DNA of 64,000 bases from Hippopus hippopus (taxonomy: Eukaryota > Mollusca > Bivalvia > Cardiida > Cardiidae). The position numbers and the translations under genes are program-made. The notes below the pieces were generated by a model, which worked only from the letters and a program-made list of their open reading frames with translations, was not told where the DNA came from and made no database searches. Positions 12,193-23,817 of this stretch are shown here, in pieces. The stretch lies in the NCBI GenBank assembly GCA_946811185.2, contig OX328097.1, positions 31,457,627 to 31,521,626 on the forward strand. Reading direction: 5' to 3'. Within the stretch, counting starts at the first letter, position 1, and each line of letters begins with the position of its first letter.

Positions 12193-12833
12193 ATAAAGTA
12201 GACGGTCAAGATTTTCACCTGGTACAGCACAGGATATTGAACACTAGACTTACTAAATTCTGATTCAAGTGGCACGAAGAAAACTACCTTCTGGAGAATA
12301 TCGAAGATAAATGAGTATTGCTTGGAACTAGCACTAACAACACCCCTTGGATCATTGTTTTGAAATACCGTCTATTGTAGGGGTGTTTAAACCTTGGCCG
12401 ATATCCTTCAATCATCTTAAATAGCTCTCTTGGTCTATTTCTGAAGAATTCCCTTAATTTCAAAGTAATGCGATCTCTGACTGGCTGAACTGACTGATTT
12501 AGCCAATCAGAAATTGCGTTTCTTCCTATATAATTTAGAATAAGACTAAGGGAAATTATAACGGTTGGTGCATACAGGCCCACTGGTTTTGATGCGGAAT
12601 TGTGATAAGGCTGTCATAAGTCTCGATAATGGAAAAACTAATTGTAGTTTAGCTTTAAAGTACGAAGAATTTTAGGATATTCTGATGCAAAAAGCCTTGA
12701 TACTGCATTGTTTGGACATTTTTAACTGAACATATACATGATATCAGTTACTTAAATGCCGGTTAAACAAAATACAGAAAAGATGAACAATGTATGTAAT
12801 ACGGCTAAAGGTATGAACAGTAAAATATCTTAT

Positions 12834-13059
12834 GAACCCTTATGCTGCTGAATAACTGAAATGAAACTTTGAAGCCGATAGTAAAAATCCTAATTTTGCT
12901 ATTTCAAAGGTTTTTTTTTTTTTTTTTTTTGAGGAAAAAGTTATGTCCTTATCGGACAGTGTAGATCAAAGATCAGACTGCACGTTCAGTGCAGTCTGAT
13001 CTTGATCTACACTGTCCGCAAAAGGAGAGTGAGTCAAGCTCAGAAGCCTAAGGGTTAAG
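12834..13059 (+). mobile_element. Family 3 element
   Basis: AACCCTTATGCTGCTG to GCCTAAGGGTTAA, with a poly-T expansion at 12911-12930 and a perfect hairpin at 12955-13017. Confidence 0.82.
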
Positions 13060-14496
13060 ATAAAATTGTATTGAATTCGAAAGAAACCGACCGCAGTTCA
13101 GCAATCTTTATCTTGCTGAATTCAAATAATCAACAAGACCAAACGGACGGACGTGAAGGTTGGTCTTGCGGCCGGAAATGCAAAAATAAGCCATTTGTTT
13201 TGTACTGGATTATGGTGGATTCTACAATGATAGACTATTGTGTTTCGTAACAGCTGTTATTTTCTATACCACCGGGGAAGTAAGAAAAGCTGTGTATACA
13301 TCGTTAAATAAAATACTTTCTTTTTGTATTTATCTCAACTTCCGTTAAAAAAAAATAATATATTTTACCTACGAGCTATTTACTCGTTCAAGGTCAACGA
13401 AACTCAAATGGAGGTCATAACATTTTGAGAAAGAGTTCGTACATAATGTCCCTAATCAAGATATGGCTGCCTGTATGTCTCTCTGTCTCTCCTTTTCTCT
13501 CGCTGGCTCGCTTCTTTGCATGTAGTTACAATCTAAATGCACTGTATTGTAGATGACTAAATAGCAAGTCGATTGAAGACAGGGAAAACTTAAAATCAGT
13601 AATTTTTAATTAGCAGGCTGTAGGTACGGTTATTTTGGTATCAACCTGTAGAGACTGTTTGTGTTTTGTATAACACGCACACACTTGGGTGCTCGCTCAG
13701 ATCTGTGTTTGGCAGAAAATTAAATGTTTGATTGATGTAACATACCTAAATTCTCAATGGGGGTTTAGATCAAAGTATTGGATGTACTTTTGGCCACTGA
13801 ATTTCAAACGATTGTTTGAAGAGAAGGGAAAGTATAGTTTTACTAAGTTAGTAACATAACATAACGTAACATTTTATTTTCGACTTAAAGCATACCGCTC
13901 ATTGTCAGACAATACAAATAAATTCAATACATACGTGGAAAATAATTAGATATACAGGCATATTATATAAGTTGTTAGATTGAATCACAAACAAAGTAAA
14001 TGGATGAATAAATTTTAACAGTCTTTTCATGTTTCTCTGCTATTTCAGATGAATGGATATAATTTCGATAAACGTTAATTCAGGTGGTATGTTGATCATC
14101 AATGTGAGAGTATTTCATATCATTCTAATAAAAAGCATATGGAAGGAAAGTACATGATGTACATGAGTGTAATGTGCACATTCCCACTAAATTACTCGAT
14201 GGGAGAAATGGACATTTCCAGACAGTACTAGAACAAAGAATACAACAATAATAGTGTAATTGCTTCTGTGAACGGGCAGGGTAAATCAAGGATCAGACTG
14301 CAAGTTTTGTGCCGCCTGATCTCCGATCCACTCTACACTAGAAGGAAACTACATAGATGCATAACAAATAGAAAATAAAATAGAAAAAATAAAAAGGTAA
14401 TAAAGATGGAAAGACGCTGGCAGCTACTTGCAGTCACCTGGATTGGGTCAAACATATTGGGATACAGAAAGAGAAGATATAAAATAGTACAATAAG
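13060..14496. other. Intergenic, quiet
   Basis: One of the few long stretches almost free of the hairpin families; a family 3 hairpin lies at 14272-14342 and a short ACATAACATAACGTAAC run at 13852. Confidence 0.5.
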
Positions 14497-14760
14497 TGAG
14501 CCGTGCTCTGGCAAGAGGGTGTTTAATGCATCTCCGTAATACATTATACCAAATAAGTTATCACATAATTATTCTATAAAATCCATTTTTTTTTTAAATC
14601 AATCTACTGATCAATGAGGTAGACGGGTCCTTTGACATGCAGAAAATTGACCACTAACAAAAAGTTTCGACAGAGATCAGCCTGCGTGGACTAGACTGGC
14701 TGACCTTGGTCAATACCTTTGGCAAATGCATTAAACCCCCTTTTTACAGAGCATGGCTCA
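14497..14760 (+). mobile_element. Family 2 element
   Basis: TGAGCCGTGCTCTGGC to ACAGAGCATGGCTCA; the right core arm is decayed. Confidence 0.8.
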
Positions 14761-14861
14761 AATCTAATCAATTACATCCCAAAATGCATCGATGAGTCTG
14801 TTGTGAATTCTAACCTACCGCTCTGTGTTGTTGTTTTAAACATTTGTGTATATATATATTA

Positions 14862-15041
14862 GCCATGTTCTGGCAAATACATCTTCGTGATGCATTATAC
14901 CAAGCAAGCCATCACATAATCATGGATCCATAAAATTCATTTTGTCTAAAAACCAACTGAATCACGAGGTAGAATGGTCCTTTGACTTGTAGTAAATTTG
15001 AAGGTAGCGAAAAATTTGGGTTCATGTCAGCCTGCGCGGTT
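14862..15041 (+). mobile_element. Family 2 element truncated inside its core
   Basis: It stops after GTCAGCCTGCGCGG, where the AAGCG-rich block begins. Confidence 0.75.
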
Positions 15042-15086
15042 TGGACAAATCTGGCTGGTAAAAACACCGCGAAGCATAGTAGGAAC

Positions 15087-15709
15087 TACGGTGGCACAAA
15101 AGTGACATGGAAGATATATTTTATACTACGTGCGCACGCAGTAGCTAATACGTGCGCACGTAATAAGTAATACGTGCGCACGCAGTAGTATTACGTGCGC
15201 ACGCAGTAGCTAATACGTGCGCACGTAATAACTAATACGTGCGCACGTAATACTATTGCGTGCGCACGTATTAGCTAATACGTGCGCACGTAATAGTTAT
15301 TACGTGCGCACGCAGTAGCTAGTACGTGCGCACGCAGTAGCTAATACGTGCGCACGTATTAACTAATACGTGCGCACGTAATAACTATTACGTGTGCACG
15401 TAATAATCGACCAATCAGTTTATAAGGAACAAAAGCCATATTGTTGCGAGGGAGGTTCATGATTCTGATTGGTGGATTATTACGTGCGCACGTAATATGT
15501 AATACGTGCTCACGTATTAGCTACTGCGTGCGCACGCAGTAGCTATTACGTGCGCACGTATTAGTTATTACGTGCGCACGTAATAACTAATACGTGCGCA
15601 CGTAATACTACTGCGTGCGCACGTATTACTTATTACGTGCGCACGTATTAGCTACTGCGTGCGCACGTAGTATAAAATATATCTTCCATGTCACTTTTGT
15701 GCCACCGTA
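15087..15709. mobile_element. Foldback element made of 22 TACGTGCGCACGTA-type palindromes
   Basis: Terminal inverted repeats of ~40 bp (TACGGTGGCACAAAAGTGAC...) enclose 13 units (15127-15406), a ~70-bp spacer (15407-15476) and 9 units (15477-15672). Each ~22-bp unit centres on TACGTGCGCACGTA or the variant TGCGTGCGCACGCA, both alternating pyrimidine-purine throughout. The two arms are inverted copies of each other. AGGAAC occurs immediately outside both ends (15081-15086, 15710-15715), a 6-bp target duplication. No coding capacity. Confidence 0.9.
15407..15476. promoter_or_regulatory. Spacer of the palindrome array with two inverted CCAAT boxes
   Basis: ACCAATCAG and, in inverted orientation, CTGATTGGT bound the spacer. 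Both match the NF-Y consensus well. Binding is inference from motif match only. Confidence 0.3.
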
Positions 15710-15715
15710 AGGAAC

Positions 15716-16360
15716 AGCAACAACGCAGTAGAAACGCTTTGATCATAGTAGAAGCGTATCGAAAGCTTCATAATCGCCACTTCACGGCGCTTGTTTTGAC
15801 CTTGCGTAAAATTTACGTAGCGGGATCGCCGTGCGCTCGAAGCGCCACAAGAGCGAAGTAAAAACGTGGCAAGAAATTCGTGAACGCAGCAGTATCGTTG
15901 CCGCAGCGCGCGTATTACGGAGCGCAAGTGCAGTACATTGTAACAAAAGCAACATCCAACCCTTTCAATCTAGTGTTCATAACCGCAAGCTTGAGCACAG
16001 CTACTGCAGCACTTCGATCCATTTTCTACGAAGGCCGATGGTCAATTGCTGCTATAAAGAAACGTTCCAAAAGCGTAACAGAAGCGCAGCGCCTCATCAT
16101 AGGTCATAGCAAGGTCACAGCCACAACGTAGTAAGCCTGAAATCTCGTGCCGTAGTGGAAGCGTAGTAGAAGCGTCTTGGAAGCGCCGTAGTTTAGCGCA
16201 AAAACGGCGTGACAGGATCGTGGCAAGCGCAGCGAGATCCTGATTTTAAGCGTACTTTAAGCGTACTGGAAACGCTTAAGTCCCAAAATGTTGCACATGT
16301 CTGCGCTTCCTCGGCGATTCGGAAGATTTTGGAGAAGCGCCATGATCAACATGAGCACAG
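15716..16360. repeat. AAGCG/AGTAGAAGCG-rich block
   Basis: A GC-richer stretch with many short motifs such as GTAGTAGAAGCGT, GGAAGCG and AACGC, some inverted. It continues to the left of the palindrome element (15042-15080), so that element inserted into it. The open frames inside (15831-16131) follow the repeat and show no protein family. Confidence 0.45.
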
Positions 16361-16467
16361 TAAAATCGCCGCCCAGTGGAATGGGGGTATTAGGTAATGT
16401 TTTCTATCTTTTGGAAGACAAGCCAGTGTTTTCACGGATGTTCTTGTACAAAATAGTATACCATCTT

Positions 16468-16686
16468 TTAACCCTTTACCACATAATCACGAGTTCTAAT
16501 GAACCTGATAAAGAAAACAATGTGGAAAAAAGAGAAAAATGCTGGTAACCAGCATTTTCTCCTTTTCCCACAATTTTTTCGACCCTTTCTTAGCCAAAGA
16601 GCATGATTCTAGCCACATTAAATTGTATTCTGCAAGTGTTTTCAATTTAGACGACTCCAAATTTTTGTCGTTTGGTAAAGAGTTAA
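16468..16686 (+). mobile_element. Family 1 element with TTAA at both ends
   Basis: TTAA-CCCTTTACCA at the left and TGGTAAAGAG-TTAA at the right, a textbook copy for the ends of the family. Confidence 0.9.
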
Positions 16687-16929
16687 AAGGATGCTTCCAA
16701 AATCGTTTGTAGCAATTTGTTTCCAGTAGTTACGAGTTAACTAGAAGCAGCGAAATCAAACATCTCCCTGGCGTATTATTATAATGTCGTGATTTTCTGA
16801 TAATCAGTTTTGATCTAATTCTTGGCTCGCCTCGTGATGGTATATATACGTCATTGCCTACCCAGGTAATCATTGACCTGTACCCCGCTATATGTATACA
16901 AATAACATTTCCAGAGAATAGTATCTAAG

Positions 16930-17076
16930 CCACATATTGCTATTTCAACGTTATTTTTGCAAAAAAAAAAAGTCTTACCGTATCGGACAGTATAGATCCA
17001 AGATCAGACTGCACGTTCTGACTACACTGTCCGCAAAAGCACCTTGAATCGCGCTTTGCACATTAAGGGTAAGTAA
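16930..17076 (+). mobile_element. Family 3 element, truncated
   Basis: Hairpin shortened on the right; ends CATTAAGGGTAA. Confidence 0.6.
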
Positions 17077-17258
17077 CGCCCCGCGACACGGAGGTTTTTT
17101 TACTGGAAAATCGCTCAAAATTTTTTTGAAAGAATTATCTATCGACTTGAATCTTGTTTGTGTCATGATAAAACCCCATCACACCGAAGGCGGAGTATAT
17201 AGCGTTAGCACTGTCTGTCAGTTTTTCCGTCAATCTGTCCGGTTTTATTCTCTACAAG

Positions 17259-17568
17259 GCCGAACCCTGGTAGCTCAGTCGGTATCGTGCAGGACTTGAG
17301 AACACGGGGTCGTGGGTTTGATACCTGGCTCGGCCAGTTTCCTTCCGAAGATTGATGATAGTCATTGCGACAGGACTCATTCCTTTCCCACCGCTGACCA
17401 TTGTTTCGACGATGGTTATGTGGGAAAGCAGCCAGTGGCTTGGAAAGAAAATTGTGCGGAGTACTGGTAAAAGAGACTCCAGGAGAACATGGATAGGTGC
17501 ACTAGCCGCTGCGATATAACTGAAATAATTTTGTAAACGGCATTAAACACCATACAATCAATCAATCG
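17259..17568 (+). mobile_element. Full-length tRNA-derived SINE with perfect target-site duplication
   Basis: The head carries a Pol III A box (TGGTAGCTCAGTCGG) and B box (GGTTTGATACC). A ~220-bp body follows (TTCGACGATGG...GTGGGAAAGCAGCCAGTGGC...GATAGGTGCACT), and the tail is (AATC)n. The 14-bp repeat TTATTCTCTACAAG flanks it exactly (17245-17258 and 17569-17582), the mark of target-primed insertion. Confidence 0.9.
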
Positions 17569-17988
17569 TTATTCTCTACAAGAATATGCCAAAATCGGCC
17601 GTGGGGGTAGTGGAGCGAATATCCTTTAAACATATTATCTTTTTCGTCTTGCAATAGCCAATCAGTTTGAAGCCATTTCGTCTGATGAAGACACTTCGCA
17701 CAACTAGCAATTTCTCCTATCACCACAATATTTTTCACGCGTATTCAAGTTTTAAACCTTATTTTACTTTGCTTATCCCATTTTTTACAAGGATATTTTA
17801 AAAAAGTGTTTCAGGGGCCATGCTTATAAAGCTGGAGTTCATGCGCAGCTGAGTTCGTGCTCAACTGCAAACTTCACTGATGTTTTAGACAGTGAACAAT
17901 TTTGAATTACAGATATTAACCGAAGGAGAAGAAGGAAAGAATTACACTATAAGGTTAAAATCTACTCCATTTGTACCGAATTAAATTG

Positions 17989-18251
17989 AGCAATGCGCTG
18001 TGAAAAGGGGACTTGATGCATTCGTGAAAAGTATCGATCCAGGTCAGCCTGCGCAATCCGCACAGGCTGACCTGGGCCGAAACCTTTCGTTATTGGTCAA
18101 GTTTCTGTACATGTCAAAGGACCAGAGTACCTCATGATCCAGTAGGTTGCTATACAAAACGGATTTTATGGATGTATAATACTGTGATAACTCGCTTTGT
18201 ATCACGCGTCATGAAGATACATCAAGCCCCCTTTTGCCAGAGCATTATTCA
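17989..18251 (-). mobile_element. Family 2 element
   Basis: Perfect core (CAGCCTGCGCAATCCGCACA) and the right end CCCCCTTTTGCCAGAGCA. Confidence 0.8.
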
Positions 18252-18886
18252 TTCATGTAAAGTTGAAATTTCATGCTCAAATGAGTTGAGCAAGAAAAAA
18301 GTTTTATAAGCACTGAGTCAGGGCGTAATAAATTAAGTAGATAAGAACTAAATCTGAATATTCAAGTCAGACTACGATTTTCTCAAGATCATGTGGAATT
18401 GCCCGTTGGAGAAATTCTACTCTATGCATTTAGTATAATTAAAAGCTTTCTGCTAGCAGTGTCTTACATCTGAGCACGTCCTTATAAAAAACAAGGATCA
18501 ACATGCCAGAAGTTTTTAACTCGTTCCAGTCTTAAGCAAAATAACAGTAGACAACTCGGAAAACATCCTCCTAGATTATACACGATCAAAATGCAACATG
18601 ATGTAATACATTAAAACATATGCAAACAGTATAGCGAAGGATAAATTGCTGTTTACGAGCAATTTCTCCCTTTTTTCAAAATGTTTTCCAAAACAATTGT
18701 GCTGCCAGTCAAAAGAAAAGTCTCCGGGAGGTTAAGTGTTGATGAAACTGTAGAATACCTCAATGAACATGGCTTTTATTATTTATGTCAAGAGATTTGT
18801 GGTGTTTAAACATTGGATGCCAAAAACTGCTTTTGGTGCCTACACAGATTTCAACGAACGTCACAGTGTGTTTATTATAATTACTA
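18252..18886. other. Intergenic, no gene seen
   Basis: A small TTGCTGTTTACGAGCAA hairpin with family-1-like flanks near 18645-18690. Confidence 0.5.
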
Positions 18887-19005
18887 TTATTGCATAAAAT
18901 GTGCCTTTTCGGGCCGTTATAAGCATGTATTAACGGGTAAAAACCGGGCGTTAACGGGAGAAAACGTGTATTAATCAGTAAATTCACGCGCCGTTAACGC
19001 CCGGC
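18887..19005. repeat. GTTAACG-rich inverted repeat
   Basis: CGGGCGTTAACGG (18947) pairs with CCGTTAACGCCCG (18991). CTATTATTGCATAAA at the left edge occurs inverted at the left edge of the 19584 element, so the two may be relatives. Confidence 0.55.
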
Positions 19006-19583
19006 TTTGTACTATCAATATCCTCGATTCGGGCCTACCTTGTAAACAACGTTTGTTCTTGTCAGATTTTCCCTAGACTCCGACCATCAAACTGTAGGAA
19101 CTTGTACCATATTAGATCCTTTTCATGGCTTGTCTTTGATGATATTAGTACACCACAAACAAAATTTTGCACAGGATCTCAGTTTAATCGAGATCTGAAC
19201 AAAAAATCACTCGTGAAATGTACTCTAAACCAGCTACATCCCACCCACTTTTTAACGTGATCGGTTATTCCCTCGCTTGATGTAGATCGATTCCTCTGAC
19301 GTCTTTCAGTTACAGAAATTCATATCCACTGATTCGTCCAAGTTGTAATCGTCTAAACGTGTGCAAGTTTATCCCACATAAGTCCAGTTTGTATTAAAAA
19401 TCATTAGAAGTGAATTTGCACCGAGAGAATAAAAACTAACGGCCCTTCACTGGTCGTAACAAAAACTTCTTCGCCGACTTCCGGTTTTGACCCATTTACG
19501 TACAGTACATTTGAAGTTCGCTTATTTGCGTTTCTATGGAAATATTTTTGCTATCTTTGCAAATTATTGCTAAAATACCTTTC

Positions 19584-19755
19584 CTTTATGCAATAATAGC
19601 GTTAATTCACGTTTTTTTCGGTCGTTAACATTCGCAGAGGCCCTCAAAATACTTTAACACCCTCTTGCTTCGCACTTGGGCGTTAAAGCATTTTTCAGGC
19701 CTCTGCGAATGTTAACGACCTCAAAAACGTGAATTAACCCTATAATAACTTTTAC
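19584..19755. repeat. Foldback element with ~41-bp arms
   Basis: GTTAATTCACGTTTTTTTCG..CATTCGCAGAGGCC (19601-19643) is inverted at 19695-19737 with few mismatches; the short spacer contains GGGCGTTAAAGC. Confidence 0.8.
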
Positions 19756-19899
19756 TGACGTTAACATCCATATTTCACCGGAACATTCTTCAGGGACTTG
19801 TTCACATATCCACGTTTTCCTGGCGCATCTTTTACCAGTATTTTGCATAGCATTCTTCACAGGGCACAGGCTGTTTTCGCACAGAAAGATCGTCAACAC

Positions 19900-20050
19900 A
19901 AAATTCAGCGGTGAGCGAAGAATGACATCTGCCGCAATGACTTTCATTAACCTCCAAAAGGATTTTTTGGCAATTGCAAGTTGGGAATCGAACTAGAGAC
20001 GCCTGTGCTTCAAGCCCTGTACGTGATGCACTAAATCACTAGGCTTGGCA
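19900..20050 (-). mobile_element. Diverged tRNA-derived SINE, 5' half
   Basis: GGGAATCGAACTAGAGAC and CACTAAATCACTAGGCTTGG on the + strand are the reverse complements of a B box and A box. The body portion CAGCGGTGAGCGAAGAATG aligns with the other SINE copies. Confidence 0.6.
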
Positions 20051-20389
20051 AGAGAAGTGGTAACAGGCAAATGATTAAGAGAAACGGATGAATAAATGAG
20101 TTTTCGATATATTATACTCTCTCAACTCGTTTGCGGGGGTGTACATAACAAAACGAGAACAGCTGTTTTCCATACCACGTGATTAGAAACCGTTTCGAGA
20201 ATCCTGAATTCAATAAAAGACTCAGCTTTGTTGTAAATGGGCTCATTAGAATCTTACAGCAATACATACGTTCAACCAAACCAACCACTTCTGCGCGGAA
20301 TGTGTTCAATGTGACCTCTCAATAAGCTGTACCCGAACGGCTGTACCAGAACGGCTGTTTAATCTTTATAAGGCTGGTACTCATTACAC

Positions 20390-20470
20390 TTTTGCAGACA
20401 GTGTAGCTCTAAGATCAGACTGAACAGAATGTGCATTCTGATCTTGGATCTACACTGTCCCTTATCGTAA
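20390..20470. repeat. Isolated family 3 hairpin
   Basis: GACAGTGTAGCTCTAAGATC and its inverted partner. Similar isolated hairpins lie near 335-385, 2990-3058, 5165-5220, 8590-8640, 10955-11205, 14272-14342, 28605-28680, 32200-32285, 37560-37625, 41272-41342, 49680-49730, 56965-57025 and 58745-58815. Confidence 0.65.
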
Positions 20471-20575
20471 GTGTTTGTTAGGCAAAAAGGAATTTAAAAT
20501 CGCGAAATATGTATTTGGGATTTTTCTTTTGGTTGAAAATTTTCGTTTGATTTATTCAGCCGAGTTTAACCCTTA

Positions 20576-20795
20576 ACCAAACAATCACGAGTTTTAACGA
20601 CCCTGAGGAAAAAACCTTTGAAAACATAGTGGGAAAAGGAGAAAATGCTGGTGAATCAGCATTTTTATCTTCTTTTCCCACAGTGTTTTCTACCATTGCA
20701 AAAACAGCGCTTATCTTTTGAAGTACACTAATTGTCGTCCGCAGATGCTTTCAATTTGGACAAGTCTGTAATTGTGTCATTTTGTAAAGAGTTAA
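20576..20795 (+). mobile_element. Family 1 element with TTAA at both ends
   Basis: TTAACCCTTAACC left, TTTTGTAAAGAGTTAA right; a 4-base insert separates the hairpin arms. Confidence 0.85.
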
Positions 20796-21301
20796 GGGAT
20801 TGAGGGTTAATTTTAATTCAAACATATTTTATTCAATATACATTGACATTTACATACACAGTACAAGAAATAAATGTGAAAAGGATCGGAACGAAAGCAT
20901 GTTGCTTATATAGTTCCTCTCCCCAAGTTGAATCACGTGATACGCCAATAATATTGATTGAGGGTTAAGGGGAATCAGATCTTGCACCATACAAAGTAAA
21001 GTGTTGTTGGTGTTCCTATCCTGTTACCAAAATATACGATACAGCCGGACTGTGCTAGACTGCTTTAAATGTAGAGGCTTCGGCCAACGAGACGTTTTAG
21101 GGGAAAATAGCGACAATGGGGGGAATTCTTCATCACCTTCAATTAGATCTTCGTAACAATGTTTTCTATCATGTGTTTTATAATATGTTTAGGGATATCC
21201 TGTCCTAGGTGACACCATTCGCTTGAATATCCCCAATATTACGATCCGACCCTTTGTGTAATGCCAGTATTACGATACTCTGTCCCAAATGCCTTTAAAA
21301 T

Positions 21302-23790
21302 TTTTTAAAACCAAAACAAACTTCTGTCAGGCGAGTCATCTGGAAATATGACCAGGGTGATTACAATACGCTGAAAAGTTATTTTAATGGTATTAATTGG
21401 ACCGAGCTGAATTCTAACGATATTGACAACTACGTTGAAAATATAACCAGTGTTATTAAAGAAGGGATAAATAGCACGATTCCCCATAAAATGGTTACTA
21501 TTAACTTACATGAACCACCTTGGATTACTAATCTCATTAAACGTAAAATTAGACAGCGTAAAAGACTGTATAAAAAAGCAAAAAAATCAAACAGTTCGAA
21601 TCACTGGTCAAGATTTAAAAGGGTTAGAAACGAGGTTATTGATTTAATAAGAAAAAGTAAACAGAAATATATTGATTGTCTATCTGAAAAGCTACATTCT
21701 GGATCTTTAACGTCACGTGATTGGTGGAAAACGCTGAAAGGTTTTATTTCGCCTTCCTCTTCAAGCTCTATACCACCACTGTATGATACTAATAATGATA
21801 CTATAGTTGTTGATGAAATTGAGAAAGCAAATATGTTAAATTCATTCTTTGCTTCGCAATCATCACTAGATGATACTGCACGTTTGTTACCGAATGAATG
21901 TATGAGAATTGGCGAATATTCTTTAAGTTCAATTAGAATCCACCCGTCCGAGGTCAAGGACATTCTAAAATCTCTTAAAGCTGGGAAAGCTTCTGGTCCA
22001 GATGGTATGAACAACATTGTCTTGCGTCAGGCTGCAAATGAGTTGGCAACTCCCTTATGTCACTTTTTCAATTTTTCTTTGGAATCATGCAGTTTACCTT
22101 CTTCGTGGAAAACATCTAACGTTTGTCCAGTTTTTAAGAGTGGCGATCCCTCGATACCATCCAACTATAGACCGGTGTCACTTCTTAACACTATGGAAAA
22201 GGTTTTCGATAAAAATTGATCTATAAGCATGTCTTGAACTACCTAATAGAAATACGTTTCTTCACGCCATGCCAGTCAGGTTTCTTACCAGGTGACTCTA
22301 CCGTTAATCAGCTAATTTTTCTTTATAACAAAATATGTAAAGCTTTGGATGAAGGTTTAGAAATAAGATTCATATTGTTTGATATAAGTAAAGCCTTTGA
22401 CAAGGTATGGCATGAAGGCCTTATTTTTAAATTAAAACGAGCAGGAATAGAAGGAAAACTTTTGGCATGGTTCTCGGACTATCTCTCTAATAGATGCCAA
22501 AGAGTTGTATTGCCTGGCTGTCAGTCAACTACTAAGCACTTAAATGCCGGTGTCCCTCAGGACTCGATACTTGGTCCGCTTCTATTTCTTGTATACATCA
22601 ATGATATTGTCGAAAACATTCAATCAGGTATCAATCTCTTTGCTGACGACACTAGCTTGTCATTGGTTGTTAGAAATCCTGCTGACGCGGGTAACACTCT
22701 TCAAGACGATGTCAATAAAATCAATTCTTGGGCGGAATCGTGGCTTGTTAAATTTAATCCAACAAAATCGGAATCTCTTGTCATCTCATGCAAAAGTACA
22801 AAAGCTACTCACCCGGATCTAAACATGTCTAATATTCTTATTTCAAATGTACAAACACATAAACATTTAGGAATACACCTTTCTAGTGATGGCTTATGAG
22901 ATTATCATATTAATAGTATAGCACAAAAAGCTTGGAAAAGAATAAATGTTATGCGCCAACTAAAAAATCGTCTTGATAGAAAGTCTCTCCAAGTGATATA
23001 CTTCTCATTTGTTCGACCAATTCTAGAATATGGCGATGTGGTATGGAACAATATGCCCCAACATTTGAAAGATGATTTGGATAAAGTACAAAATGAAGCT
23101 GCTAGGATAGTTACAGGTTTTAGTAAACTAGTCTCTTTGTCTGATCTACGAAAGGAGCGCGGTTGGGAATCACTTAGTGAGCGTAGGCGTAAGCATAAAC
23201 TTATACTTTTCTTTAAAATGGTGAAAGGCTTTGCACCAACATATTTAAGTTCTCTTGTTCCTCAACTAAATAGTAACATCAGTAATTATAATCTTCGTAA
23301 TTCTAATAACATTTATAGCATTGCATGCAGGACAAACTTGTACAAAAGTTCATTTCTTCCATCTGTCGTTGATGAATGGAATTCAATTCCACAAGATATT
23401 AGAAATTTAGAGTCTGTTTCTAGTTTTAAGAATTATTTGAACATTGATAAACCAATCCCAAATAAGTTATTCTTTGTCGGAAAAAGACGTTTCCAAATTA
23501 TTCATGCCAGGTTAAGAAATGAATGTAGTTCTCTCAAGCACCATTTATTTATGCGAAATATAGTTGAGTCGCTTCTCTGTGCCTGTGGTGCATTATAAAC
23601 AAATCAACATTACTTTTTTGAATGTCCATTGTATCGAAATGAAAGAAGCTTTTTACTTCGTTCTCTTTCACATATTTCATGTGTGGTAGATCTAAATACA
23701 TTCCTCTTTGGAAGTGATGCTCTAACTTTTTGGGATAACAAGGAATTATTTCTTCAAGTTTCTTTTTACATAAAAGAAAGTAAAAGATTT
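21302..23790 (+). pseudogene. Reverse transcriptase ORF of the LINE, broken
   Basis: Readable blocks in order: WKYDQGDYNTLK, EPPWITNLIKRKIRQRKRLY, GKASGPDG (RT block 1), PSNYRPVSLLNTMEKVFDK, FILFDISKAFDKVWHEGL (catalytic Asp), NAGVPQDSILGPLLFLVYIN (the usual PQGS glycine is Asp here), LFADDTSL (catalytic FADD, 22639-22650), then a thumb/C-terminal region and CACG...HYFFEC, a CCHC-like knuckle. Breaks: a frame change near 22210-22216, TGA at 22897-22899 where Trp is likely, and TAA at 23596-23598. The inactive PQDS change adds to the case for a non-functional copy. Confidence 0.9.
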
Positions 23791-23817
23791 GATTAATAGT
23801 GCTTGAAACCTCCGTTT

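Noticed and set aside
12284..12583. 99-codon frame on the - strand (GLYAPTVIISLSLIL...)
   Set aside because: It begins with GTG, not ATG, and I recognise no family; the charged middle part is mildly protein-like, so an exon of an unknown gene cannot be excluded.
15087..15709. CRISPR-like array
   Set aside because: Units are contiguous palindromes with no unique spacers, in animal DNA, with transposon ends.
15831..16131. Two overlapping 83-92-codon frames
   Set aside because: They lie in the AAGCG-rich repeat block and their residues follow its repeat words.
17259..17335. A tRNA gene with A and B boxes
   Set aside because: Acceptor and anticodon stems do not fold properly, and the sequence continues into a SINE body with target duplication; it is a SINE head.
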